From the NCBI RefSeq assembly GCF_016808335.1, contig NC_053146.1, positions 23,864,637-23,928,636 of the forward strand: 64,000 bases of DNA. Reading direction: 5' to 3'. The stretch comes from Panicum virgatum (Eukaryota; Streptophyta; Magnoliopsida; Poales; Poaceae). The notes under the pieces are model-generated. The model did no database searches, was not told where the DNA came from, and saw only the letters and a list, made by a program, of their open reading frames with translations. Position numbers and translations under genes: made by a program. The first letter of the stretch is position 1; each line of letters opens with the position of its first letter. Shown here one piece after another: positions 32,601-44,600 of this stretch.

Positions 32601-35600
32601 AATCTAACGCAACTCTCCTCCTTTACCCGGGCTTGGGACCGGCTATGCTGAGACGACTCAGGAGAAAGTCTTCCAGTCAGCATAGGCGGAGTTGATGGGT
32701 TCTTAAATGATTCACAATAATAAACTTGCAGCCTTGTTTCTGTCACTGAACCAAGGATGGTTGTTTTTGGGCACTGAGTTCTCTCATTGTCATGTGGGCC
32801 CGGAACGGAAGAAAGTAAAACTAGATGCTATCATGTCTTATGGAAAGAACAAATTTTGCTTTATTTAATCCTGGAAACTCAGTCTAGTTTTAGAATAAAA
32901 TCTATCTGCATCTTTGCATGTTTGTGATGAAATTTTTAATTGGGTTGTCCCTATACAGAACTACAGATGAATAATATGGTGTAACTTTCTTTGTGAGTGC
33001 CTATTTAAAGTGCCAACATTTTAACACATGGAGGGATTATTTTTTCTGTTGAAACTATCCGTTCAAGCATTTGTATATGATATTCTTTTTTTTGGAAAGA
33101 GATGTATACAATATTCTCCAATTGGCCTTTATTCTTGCCTATTTTTCTGCTGGATGTAGGCTCCCTCGGTTGACGTAGCTGTTGAAGAGTTGAGTCACAC
33201 AACTGCTGAAGTCAGTGAAATAGTATTTTTCTTGCTTGGTGCAATGACCATTGTGGAAATTGTTGATGCTCATCAAGGTTTCAAGTTGGTGACTGATAAT
33301 ATATCTACTCGAAGCCCTAAAACTCTTCTGTGGGTGGTGAGGTTTCTTAACATATACTTTATCCATTGTACTGTGCACGCACTTTGTATAAAACCAAAGA
33401 GTCAACAAAAGACACTGTTTTGCTGGTGGTGTACTAATAGGATTGCTACACATAAATACTAGAATGTTCTTTGAGACTAAGAATCTTCATTTAACTAACT
33501 ATCCAGTCCAGATAGAAATTATTTTAGTAGAGGCCCAGAAAGATCATTTTGTATTTAAAGATGTTTAGTTTCGACCAGCTTCTAATGACCAGTGTTGATA
33601 ACCTTCTGTTTAGTTGTTCAGTCCAGATACAAACCATACTTTTCAACACACAAACACACAAGATTTGACCTAACATGAAAGGTGCTTCCACCCATTCTTT
33701 TTCTACTCTTTGTGTTTCTCTTTGTGACTTCTTTGTATACATGGGGGGATGTCTTATACCCAATGTTGAATTATAGTTTTCTTATACTTAAACTGCTATT
33801 GTTTTTTTTTCTGATCGGGCCTTTACCCCATTTCCATTTTAAAAGAGAGAAGTACCTACTACAGTGATTACATCAGATATAGAAAGGTCAAAAGAACCAG
33901 AGCTTATTTATTCTTGTTGGGTTTCTCTCTAGCCTACCCTGAGTTTGAGGATAGACTTTGAGTTTCTCCTTTTGGTTAGTAGTTTTATTGCTTCCTAACA
34001 TATCTTGATTTCTGCCGCTGTTAGTTAACCCTGCAAACATGTTAATTAGATCTGAATTTTGCATCGAGTTAGGTTTACTTTCATTGCTTGTTTTGGCCTT
34101 CTTCACTTGGAAAAGTTCAGTTGCAAGTGTAGTTTATGCTAAAGCTGTAATGAAATATGTCGAGTGTCAAATACTTTGTTCACTTCACCCTCTTATTGCT
34201 CTCGATCCTGCTTTGTTGTCCTTTTGCCAAGTAAACAAATCCATCAACTAAACCTGCTCAATTATGCAGCAATTTCTAAAGGTCTCGGCACAAATTTAAG
34301 CTGTTATTAAATTCCAACTGTTAGTGTATATGTGAGCCCATGTATAGAGGCCCATCTAGAGGCCCATGTATAGGATCTATATATCCCACCATTCTAGGGT
34401 TTGGAGAAATACAAGCCATTATTTTCTCCAACATGGTATCATTAGCCTAGGGTTTTCTCTTTTCTCTCCCTCCCACCCCAGCCGCCCGCAGCAGCCACCG
34501 CCGCCGGCCCATGGCCGGCCGGCCGCCGGTGCCGCCGGCCTCCTCCTCCCCCTTCCCCTCTCCTCCTTCCCTCCCCTCCCTTCCTCTTCTCCGCGCGCTG
34601 CGTGGGCCACCGTTTCGAGCGCCGCCTGGGCCGCCGCCCCGTCCTCTGCCCCTGCAGCCGCCGCCGCCGCCGCCGGCGCGCGCGCGGGCGCGGCAGGTGC
34701 GGGGAGCGCCGCAGGGGGCGCTGCCGTCCCGGCCGCCGCCGCCCTTGTCGCGCTGGCACCCCTGCCCGCGGGCGCAGGAGGCGCGGGGGGCCCGATCCGC
34801 CGCCGCCGGGGCCCGATCCGGCCCCTCTCGGCTCGCTGCCAGCCCTGCTTGCCGCTGCGGGCGCCGTCGCGGCCGCGAGGGTCGCGGGCGCCGCCGCCGG
34901 GCCCCTGCAGCTCGAGGCTGCGGGCTCGGGGGGCGCGGGGGCCTCCGCCGCCAAGGCTGCTGCTGCTGCCCACCGCACCCAGACGCCGCCGCCCGCTACG
35001 CCGCCGTCGCTGCCGGCAAGCAGCCTGCCGTCGACGCCACGCCCGATCCCGCGGCGCTCCGTGGGCAGCAGGCCGACGCCGCTCTCGCCGCGGCCCTCCT
35101 TGCCGCCAAGTCGGGTCCGCGTGGCCGCCAAGTGGGCAGCAGAGCGGGTCCGCGTGGCCGCCCTCGCTTTGGAGCGCGAGCGCGCCACGGCCGACGCTCT
35201 CGCTCGTCGGGTCGCTGAGGCGGAGCACTACATCTTCCTCCGCGGCCTGCCGTCCCCTTCGTCGAGCACGCTGCCTCCTCTTCCCACCAGGCCCTGCCCT
35301 CTGGTTTCAGACCCTGGCACGACCCGACCAACTTCATGGTCACCCAGCGCCACCTTCAGGCCGCCGGCGTCCAGAACATCAGGGCCCTAGTCACCGTCCT
35401 CCTCGACCCCACGTCCCTCTACAGACGCTGGCGGGACCAGGTCCTCCTCGCCCTCCGCCGCTACGCCCTCGACGACCACGTCCTCCTCGACACGCCGATC
35501 GAGGCGCGGGATGTGGTCTGGCTGCGCCTCGACAGCGTCGCCATGTCCTGGATCTTTGGGACCATCTCCCTAAATCTTCAGGACCTCGTCAGGACCCACG

Positions 35601-38600
35601 GCGGCACCGCGCGACAGGCTTGTTGGCGCTCGAGGGGCAGTTCCTCGGCAACGCCGAGTTCCGCGCTCTCCAGCTCGACGCCAGCTTCCGCACCTTCGAG
35701 CAGGGGGACCTCTCCGTTGGTGAGTTCTACCGGCGAATGAAGGGCATGGCTGATGCTCTTCACGATCTCGGGTGTCCGGTGTCTGATCGGGTCTTGGTGC
35801 TCAATGTCGTGCGCGGCCTGAGCAGCACCTATGACCACCTGAAGACATGGATCACTCGCCAGCATCCCTTCCCCTCCTTCCTGCAGGTCTGGGACGACCT
35901 CACCCTTGAGGAGATCACCAGGGGTCTCGCGCCCGGATCGTCCTCGTCCACCCCCACACCGCGCTCGTTGCTACTCCACCGGCTTCCTCCGCCGCTCCTG
36001 CCACCTCACTCCTTGGTGCTGCTCCCGCCGGGCAGACTGGAGGTGGAGGGGGGCGTGGACGTCGTCGGCGGGGGGACGGGGTAGTGGTGGTACTGGTGGC
36101 CATGCTCCTGGGGATACTGGTGGGGGCTGTCGGGGCGCGCCGACTCCAGCCCCGGCTCCCGCTCCTGCTCCTGCCCCTGGAGGTACGCCCTGGCCATCCT
36201 TCAGCAACCCATGGTCAGGGCGCATCTCGATGTGGCCGTTCCAGAGTCCGGTGGGGGAGGGGGGCTCGCCCTCAGCTCCAGCCGGCGGCCATGTTCACCG
36301 GCGCTGCTCCCCTCTTCGTGCCGTCCTGGACCCCGCCCGCTCAGCCCAGCCAGCAGCCGACCTGGCCTGGGGGGTGGGCCCAGGCCGTTCTGGCGCAGTC
36401 CTTCAGCACCATGGGACTGACGCCGCCGGTCAGCACCGAGTGGATCGCCGACTCGGGTGCCTCCTTCCACACCACTCCAGATGCCGGTATCCTCTCTTCT
36501 GTCCGACCCCCACACCCCTCTTGTCCTTATTCTATCATGGTTGGTGATGGGTCTTGTCTCCCTGTCATCACCGTGGGTTCTGCTCCTGGCTCTTTTCGTC
36601 TTCCTAACGTCCTTGTTGCTCCTCAGATGGTTCACAACCTTGTTTCCATTTGCCAGTTTACTGCTGACAATTCTTGTTCCATTAAATTTGACTCTTCTGG
36701 TCTTACTGTGAAGGATTCAGCTTCCCGGCGTCCGCTCCTCCGATGTGACAGCTCGGGGCCCCTTTACACCCTTCGTCTTCCTATTTCCGCTGCCCCGCCT
36801 TCGACTCCTTCGTCTGCTGCCTTTGCCGTGACGCCGTCTTCCACCACCTGGCACCGCCGCTTGGTCACGCCGGCCGCGATGTTTTGGCTCAGCTAGGTTG
36901 TAGTACCGATGTTTCATGTACTCGGACTTCTACTGAGCACCTTTGTCATGCGTGCCAGTTAGGTCGTCATGTCAGACTTCCTTTTTCTTCTTCTTCTTCG
37001 CATGCTGCGCGTGCATTTGATCTTGTTTACTGTGATCTGTGGACATCTCCTGTACTCAGCATGTCGGGTTATCAATATTATCTGGTGGTGATTGATGATT
37101 TTTCTCACTACTCTTGGACTTTTCCTTTGCGCGCCAAATCTGAGACCTTCCCCACCCTCCTTCACTTCTTTGCCTGGGTGTCCACTCAGTTCGGCCTCAC
37201 CATTAAGGCCGTCCAGTGTGACAACGGGCGGGAGTTCGATAACTCCACCTCCCGTTCCTTCTTCCTCTCTCGGGGTGTTCAGCTGCGTATGTCTTGTCCG
37301 TATACCTCTCCTCAGAACGGCAAGGCTGAACGGATGATTCGCACGACGAACGACTTCGTGCGCACCCTTCTGATCCAGGCTTCTCTGCCTGCGCGCTTCT
37401 GGGCTGAGGGCCTCCACACCGCCACCTACTTGCTTAACCGTCTTCCGTCCACTGCTTCTCCGGCTCCCACTCCACACCACGCTCTTTTCAGTACCCCTCC
37501 TCGCTACGACCACCTTCGGGTCTTCGGGTGTGCGTGTTACCCTAACACCTCCGCCACCGCTTCTCACAAGTTGGCGCCCCGCTCGACTCGTTGTGTGTTC
37601 CTTGGGTACTCCCCTGACCACAAGGGGTACCGATTCTTTGACCTCACCTCTCGCCGTATCCTGATCTCCTGACACGTCGTGTTTGACGAGTCGGATTTTT
37701 CCTACTCCACCTCCTCCACACCTTCTCCTGACTCCGAGCTGGAGTCGCTGTTTCCGACTGACCCGGTGGTTCAGCCACCGTTACCTGTTTGTCCTTTCCC
37801 TGCAGGTTCTCCCGGTGCACCGGCACCACTTCCGGTGACCCCTGCTGCGCCGAGCGCGGCACCGGTGCCCGCGGTCGTGCCACGCGCGGCCCCAGGACCT
37901 CCTGTCGTGCCATGCGCGACCTCGGGGTCTCCTGCTGTGCCACGCGCGGCCCCGGTGCCCCCTCCTGCACCTGCGCGGTACGCTCAGCCGGTGCGGGTGT
38001 ACCGGCGCCGACACCGGCGCCGCCTCCGGCTCTGGAGGCTCCTGCGACGCCTACACCGGAGCCGTCGCCGCCGCCGCCGCCTCCGCCTCCGCCGGTTCGC
38101 TCTCGAGTCGAGCCGGCGGTGTACCACCCGCTAGTCGTCCATCGGGATCCTCGACATATCCATCCCATGATGACTCGGCGGGTGGTGTCTCAGGCCGCGA
38201 CTTTCTCCGCCACCGAGGGGGAGCCGCGGGTCTCTCCGGTACCCTCCTCTATCCGCGATGCCTTGGCGGATCCTCACTGGCGTCGCGCGATGGAAGAGGG
38301 AGTACGCGGCTCTTTTTGCCAATCAAACGTGGGACCTCGTGCCGCGTCCGTCTGGTTGCAATGTGGTGACTGGCAAGTGGATCTGGACGCACAAGCGTCG
38401 GGCCGACGGCACATTGGAGCGCTACAAGACTCGCTGGGTCCTCTGGGGTTTCACCCAGCGGCCTGATGTGGACTATGATGAGACCTTCAGTCCAGTGGTG
38501 AATCCCGCTACGGTGCGCACGGTCCTCTCGCTTGCGCTCTCGCGCTCTTGGCCTGTGCACCAGCTGGACGTGAAGAATGTGTTTTTCACGGCACTCTGTC

Positions 38601-41600
38601 AGAGACAGTCTACTGCTCTCAGCCAGTGGGATTTGTGGATTCGAGTCGTCCGGATATGGTCTGCCGGCTCAACAAGTCTCTCTATGGTCTGAAGCTGGCT
38701 CCTCGGGCTTGGTACTCTCGGTTCAACATGTTCTTGCTGACATTGGGGTTCACCGAGGCCAAGTCTGACACGTCTCTCTTCATCTACCGCCATGGGGATG
38801 AGACTGCATATCTGCTGCTCTATGTCGATGACATTGTGCTCATAGCCTCCAGTCAGCAGTTGTTTTAGAGTGTCATCTCCTCTCTGCAGCAGGAGTTTGC
38901 TATGAAGGATCTGAGTCGGCTCCACCACTTCTTGGGCGTCACTGTTGAGCCTCGTCTGTCTGGTTTTCTCCTTCATCAGCGGCAGTACACACTTGATATT
39001 CTGAAGCGGGCTGGGATGACTGATTGCAAGTCCTACTCCACTTCTGTCGACACTCAGGCGAAGCTGTCTGCTGATCTGGGTGATCCGGTGGCTGATCCTA
39101 CTGCCTACCGGAGTCTGGCCGGTGCTTTGCATTACCTCACCTTCACCAAGCTGGACCTCACCTACGCTGTTCAGCAGGTCTGTCTCCATATGCATGATCC
39201 CCGGAGTCACACCTTGCTGCGCTGAAGAGTCCTCCGCTACGTCCGTGGCACTGTGGACCTCGGCCTGGTACTTCACCGCTCGTCCTCTGCTGAGCTGGTG
39301 GTCTACACCGACGCTGACTGGGCTGCCTGCCCGGACACTCGTCGCTCCACTTCCGGCTACGTCGTCTTCCTGGGCGGCAACCTGGTCTCCTGGTCGTCCA
39401 AGCGGCAGCCGGTTGTCTCCCGCTCCAGTGCCGAGGCGGAGTACCGGGCTATCGCTAACGACGTGGCGGAGGCGTCCTGGCTACGACAGCTCTTGGCGGA
39501 GCTCCACAGCCCACTCGCCAAGGGCACTCTCGTCTACTGCGACAACGTTAGCGCCGTGTATCTCTCCGCCAACCCCGTCCAGCATCAGCAGACGAAGCAT
39601 GTGGAGATCGACCTACACTTCGTGCGCGACAGGGTCGCCATCGGCGATGTTCGGGTACTCCATGTCCCGACTACCTCCCAGTTTGCCGACATCTTCACCA
39701 AGGGACTACCCTTCTCGACCTTCTAGGAGTTTCGCTCCAGTCTCAACGTAGCAGGTGGCTAGTTGTGGCTGCGAAGGGTATTTGCCCTTTGTACTCTCTT
39801 CTAGTCCAGTCTTGAACACCGCTGCGCCGGTTGTTCAGACTACGGGGTGGGGGGGTTGGCTTTCTTGTTGTCCAGTCTTGAACACCGCTGTGCTGGTAGT
39901 TCAGACTGCGGGGGGTGTTGGTGTATATGTGAGCCCATGTATAGAGGCTCATCTAGAGGCCCATGTATAGGATCTATATATCCCACCCTTTTAGGGTTTG
40001 GAGGAATACAAGCCATTATTCTTTCCAACACCAACTCTGGTGACATCTTAGCAGTTGAGAAATACTACATTTTTACAATTTTCTATAGAATTCCTGCTCA
40101 CCCTGCCTTTGCGTTGGTTGGCTAACTTGCTTGGGACAAAGGCTTTCTTAGACTTCTGCTATTTTTTTTCTCCATATAGTGCATAGTCTATGTTAGCGAA
40201 GAATGCTAGTTTGGTTCCTATAGCTTCCTGTGTTCCCATTTGCCTGTTCCACAAGGTCAAAAGAAGAAATTGTGGCTGTAATGAGTGCACTTGAGCTATG
40301 TAGACTCTAGACTGACCAAATTGAAGAGATGCAATGCATGTTGTGCAATATTTGGTGCGGTACAGGGCAGATGAATTTGAATTTTACACTGCATCTCTTT
40401 CACTATTCTTGGTGATCAAATCTTTCTTCCCCAAATACTTTGCACTACGTCCATCCCAATACACTTTTTTCCACAATTTTTCCCTTACGACATACTCTGG
40501 TCATTGTTTGTGCAGTTTATTTTTGTTACATGATATGGTAGGCTGGTTAGCCAACCCATTGGGCCGTAGGGCTGTTGGCCGCTCGGGCCTGTTGGCCGTG
40601 CGCCGGCCCCCCTCCCGGGATAGCTTCTAGGTCAAGTATCTAGATTAGGCAAGGGTCTTCGTTGATTGGTATTGTTTCCGCAACCCTATTACATCATTGC
40701 CTATATATCTTGTACATGTTCTTTGCACCCTAATCAATCAATTATCCCGAGCCATACTTGCTTTCAAATTTGGACTAGACAATTAAGCATGGATTATGCA
40801 GGCACGTATCCTTATGTAAAATACAAAATAAAGAATTAGCTGTCCCTTTCATCTCCAGCTCATTAGTACCCATCTGGCGGAAATGTCAGCAGTGAACCTC
40901 CCTTGGGCGGGTACACCAGGCCCAGGGTGGGTTTGTGAGATTAGATTAGACTAAATTCCTGTATCCATACCATTATGGTGCAGCCACCGGGCAACACGAA
41001 AGGTTGCAGAATTTGTAAACATGGTCGTGGCCATCTAAAGTATGTGCATGACACCCCCACCAACTACCTTGAACTATTGATTTGTTTCTTAATTGTGCAA
41101 CTGTTTAATATGTTGCTATATTTTCAAGGATGAATTATTTACCTTTTCAGATTGGTATAGTAACTTTCTTCCTGAGTGCGATCCTTGACAACTTGACGTC
41201 CACTATTGTGATGGTGTCATTGCTTCGGAAATTAGTACCTCCATCAGAATATAGAAAGTACGATTTTTCAACTCCTGTTATATCTGCACACAGTAATTTT
41301 CTTCTAACTATTATGTCATTATTTTGGCTCATGATGACCATATCCTTGCACCACTATACATATGTCCGTTTTATGGTTGCTCTATTTGGCAACGTTTTAA
41401 ATAGCGGGCTATAACATTTACATTTACTTAAATAACGGGCTAAGATTGTTAGGGATCATGTCTTGTTGCAGAAAAAGGGGATGAACAATTCTTATTTGTC
41501 ACCTATATTTGGTGATAATTAAGGGGTTTCCCCTCCTTTTTTGTGTGTGTTGGGTTTGAGCCCAACTCATTGTAGTTTCCATACGTTCACCAAATGGGTT

Positions 41601-44600
41601 GTTGGTGTTAGTTTTTTCTTTTAATGTTAGAGCATGGCAATAGAGATCAACACAACTCAATGCAGCCTGCTGAAGCCTCAATTGCAGAGGTGATACGGTT
41701 GCTACTGTAATGGGTTGACTGTAACCTCCTTTTCTCTTAATACAAAGATACACAGACCCCACACATATTCGAGAAAAAAAAGGTGTGCACAACATTTAAG
41801 TTTGTAGGAATGTTATTGAGTTTCTTGAATGAGTAAAACATTTTCTTATTGGGACAGATTGTTAGGTGGTGTTGTTGTAATAGCAGCGAATGCTGGCGGT
41901 GCATGGACACCAATTGGTGATGTGACAACCACTATGTTGTGGATTCATGGTCAGATTACAACATTAAAAATAATGCAGGTCAGCTTTTCACCATTGTTGT
42001 TATGTACTGCAATATGCCTACACAAATAAATTTCCTTACATTTGGTGCTCTCTACTCTCTAATATGCTTTAAGGTTTCATTGATGTTTCATGCTATATTG
42101 TTTTTCTTTAGTTGTTAATGATCAGTATTTGTCAAGATTTTAATAATCATTCTGCAATCAATCTAAAATTTCAAAAATCAGTAACGCCTGTCTTTTTATG
42201 TGCGGAAGTCATAAATATTTTTCTCCAACACACAGCAGAGCAGCGTGTATGAAATATTAGCAACTTGCTTAGGAGAAGCCTACGGCACTGGGTACGCCCT
42301 TTTAACTTGCTTAGGAGAAGTGGAGAACATCTAAATTTGTCTGCAGAAGATGTTACTAAAGGATAACAAAAAATTTTTATCTCTGCCTCTCTCTCTCTCT
42401 CTCTCTCCAGAAAATGATGTATTTCGTATTCTGCCAAGTGTCTATATTTTTTTCCCAACACACTGTTTGAAATTCCTCACAGTATATATTACTCTTCCAT
42501 TGCGCAAAAAATTAGGTGACTGGATTAGATCAATATAGTTGAAAGATCTGCCATCACAAAACTGGAAAGTAATATTGCAGAAATTACAGAATGGCCACAA
42601 CAAAGCAAACCAGCTACTATATCTATGACATGAAATTTAGATTGCCAAGCTTTGTTTGCTGGAAACTGTTAGGTCTCCACTCTATTGCCTTGAATGATGA
42701 AATGCTAAATAGCTATGTTAAAATTTTGATGGATTATGTTTATTCAAGTTTTTAAGGCTGCTTGCACAAGCCTGGAATCCTTCTTTCCATTATTCATGAT
42801 AAACAAAATGTACATAGTAAAAGAAAGAAAATGAGGCATTGTCATTGTTTGGTTTAATGTGTCCAGCAGATTTTATCGGATTAATTCATTAGAGGAATTA
42901 AGAAGTTCATTGCATGCTGGACAAATAACATCCATTTAATTGATAATCTGAGTTATTGATTGATTGTTCTGAAAAAAAGACATTTTCCTATACTCCTATA
43001 GATTCTAGACCATATTGTGGACTTCTATAGCTTTATGGAAGGCCCAGCTGCACACTTGAATTACATATTCATTTCACATATCTGTTATGAACATCCCCGG
43101 TGGATCTGGTGACCCAAGTTTTAAAATGGCATTGAAAGTTAGCATTGTATAAATGTTAGTTAACGGATCATGTGGTTGCTCATACAAAAGGCCAATATTC
43201 TTTGAGATAATTTTTGGTATCTTATATTTGTAGGGAAACCAGTTGCTTTATATTGATTTCCATTTCCATTATTTACTTGCTTTGTAGGATAGAGCTTGGC
43301 CCATTGTTGTCGTTCTGTTATGTTGTTTATTTTTCTGCATACCACTTCAGCAAAACACTGCTTCATTTGATTGTGAAAGCTGCTATTTGGCTTATGATCT
43401 GGCAGGGCTTGTTTATTCCCTCAGCTGTTTCATTGGCAGTCCCACTGGCTCTGATGTCCCTCACCAGGTTGTTAACTTGTGACAATTTATGTGCTCCATA
43501 TGAAATGGAACAGTTTTAATGTACCTGATTTAACATTTTGTATACATTGCAAATAGTGAAGCAAATGGAACATCTCAGAAATCTTCCAGCGTGATGTCAT
43601 CAGAGCAGATGGCTCCTCGGGGACAACTCGTATTGGCTGTAGGACTTGGTGCTTTAGTGTCTGTCCCAGTCTTTAAAGCTCTCACTGGTCTGCCACCTTT
43701 CATGGGTATGCTGCTTGGTCTTGGGATTCTCTGGATCCTGACGGATGCAATACATTTTGGAGACTCTGAAAGGCAGCAACTAAAAGTTCCACAGGCCCTG
43801 TCACGGATTGATACACAAGGAATTTTATTCTTCTTAGGTATCCTTTTATCAGTTGGCAGGTAAATCCTTCACCCCCTCTTACTAAATTATTTCAGAAATG
43901 CATACACCATTAAGAATTGTATACATTTGGCATACATAATTGTTAATATTCAAAGTATATGAAAGAGAGATAGAGGCCGGGAATTGACAATGTGTTGATA
44001 GCACACAAGGTATGTACATATATATAGGCAAGGTACCCTAGGCTTATGGAAACAGCGCAAATCAAGGGAATACCTTGCCTAATAGACTTGATAGCTATCT
44101 AATCCTATCCCTTGGTCGGCGCAGCATAGCCAAGGAGGCTGGTGCGGCCAGGCGCATATGTCCCGTGGGCCAAGCCAAGCACAATCATAAGGAACACAAT
44201 CTTCTAACAGTATACTCTCAAAAATCAAAATATAAAAATAAAGTACAGGGCTGTATGCTATCGGGCCATGTTTACTGTAAAATTCTAGCAACTATAAGCT
44301 TTTTCATTAAGAAGAAAGCAGTTACAGACATAATCTTGATGCAGCCAAACAGTGCTTGACCAACACAAGAGCAAAAAGGACTAAAAATAGAGAAACACTA
44401 AAGAAAACGCACACACAAACGAGGAAACACAATGACAACACAGATAGCAGCAAGCAACACGGGGAGGATAACGCGCTCAACCCACAAACCAAAGGAACCG
44501 ACACCACCATTACAACCGAACCTGCAAAAAGAAACGCAACATCACTATGGTTGCAAAGCCTCCGTCGCAGCACCAAGATCCCCAGCGGCAAAGCATCCGC

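Larger units (their letters stand above)
29374..32692 (-). mobile_element. Full-length RTE-like LINE (3.3 kb) in intron 3
   Basis: Minus-strand non-LTR element. The 3' end is at the left with a short TTG-type tail (ACAACAACAAC on plus); the 5' end is at the right. Flanked by a perfect 16-bp target duplication TGATGGGTTCTTAAAT (29358-29373, 32693-32708). It encodes an AP-type endonuclease and a reverse transcriptase, no zinc-knuckle ORF1. The short length, single coding region and microsatellite tail suggest the RTE clade. Both coding parts are broken. Confidence 0.88.
34319..40030 (+). mobile_element. Complete Ty1-copia element with 115-bp LTRs in intron 4
   Basis: 5.7 kb with unusually short LTRs (34319-34433, 115 bp; 39917-40030, 114 bp), TGTT(A/G)GTGTATATG..TCCAACA, and perfect 5-bp target duplication CCAAC (34314-34318, 40031-40035). 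The primer site TGGTATCA starts at 34434. A G-rich purine tract precedes the right LTR. Gag and pol pieces lie in sense with NHD1 and are broken by shifts and stops. The LTRs are nearly identical, so insertion was recent relative to the coding decay, or the copied RNA was already defective. Confidence 0.93.

Noticed and set aside
34366..35390. Long frames (up to 572 codons) at the start of the short-LTR copia
   Set aside because: Open in four frames at once through GC bias; only the gag core after about 35336 looks like protein.
43993..44219. LTR start at TGTTGATAGC in intron 8
   Set aside because: Homology with 40524-40766 extends further, and the longer ends (43960-44219) give a perfect GTATA duplication.
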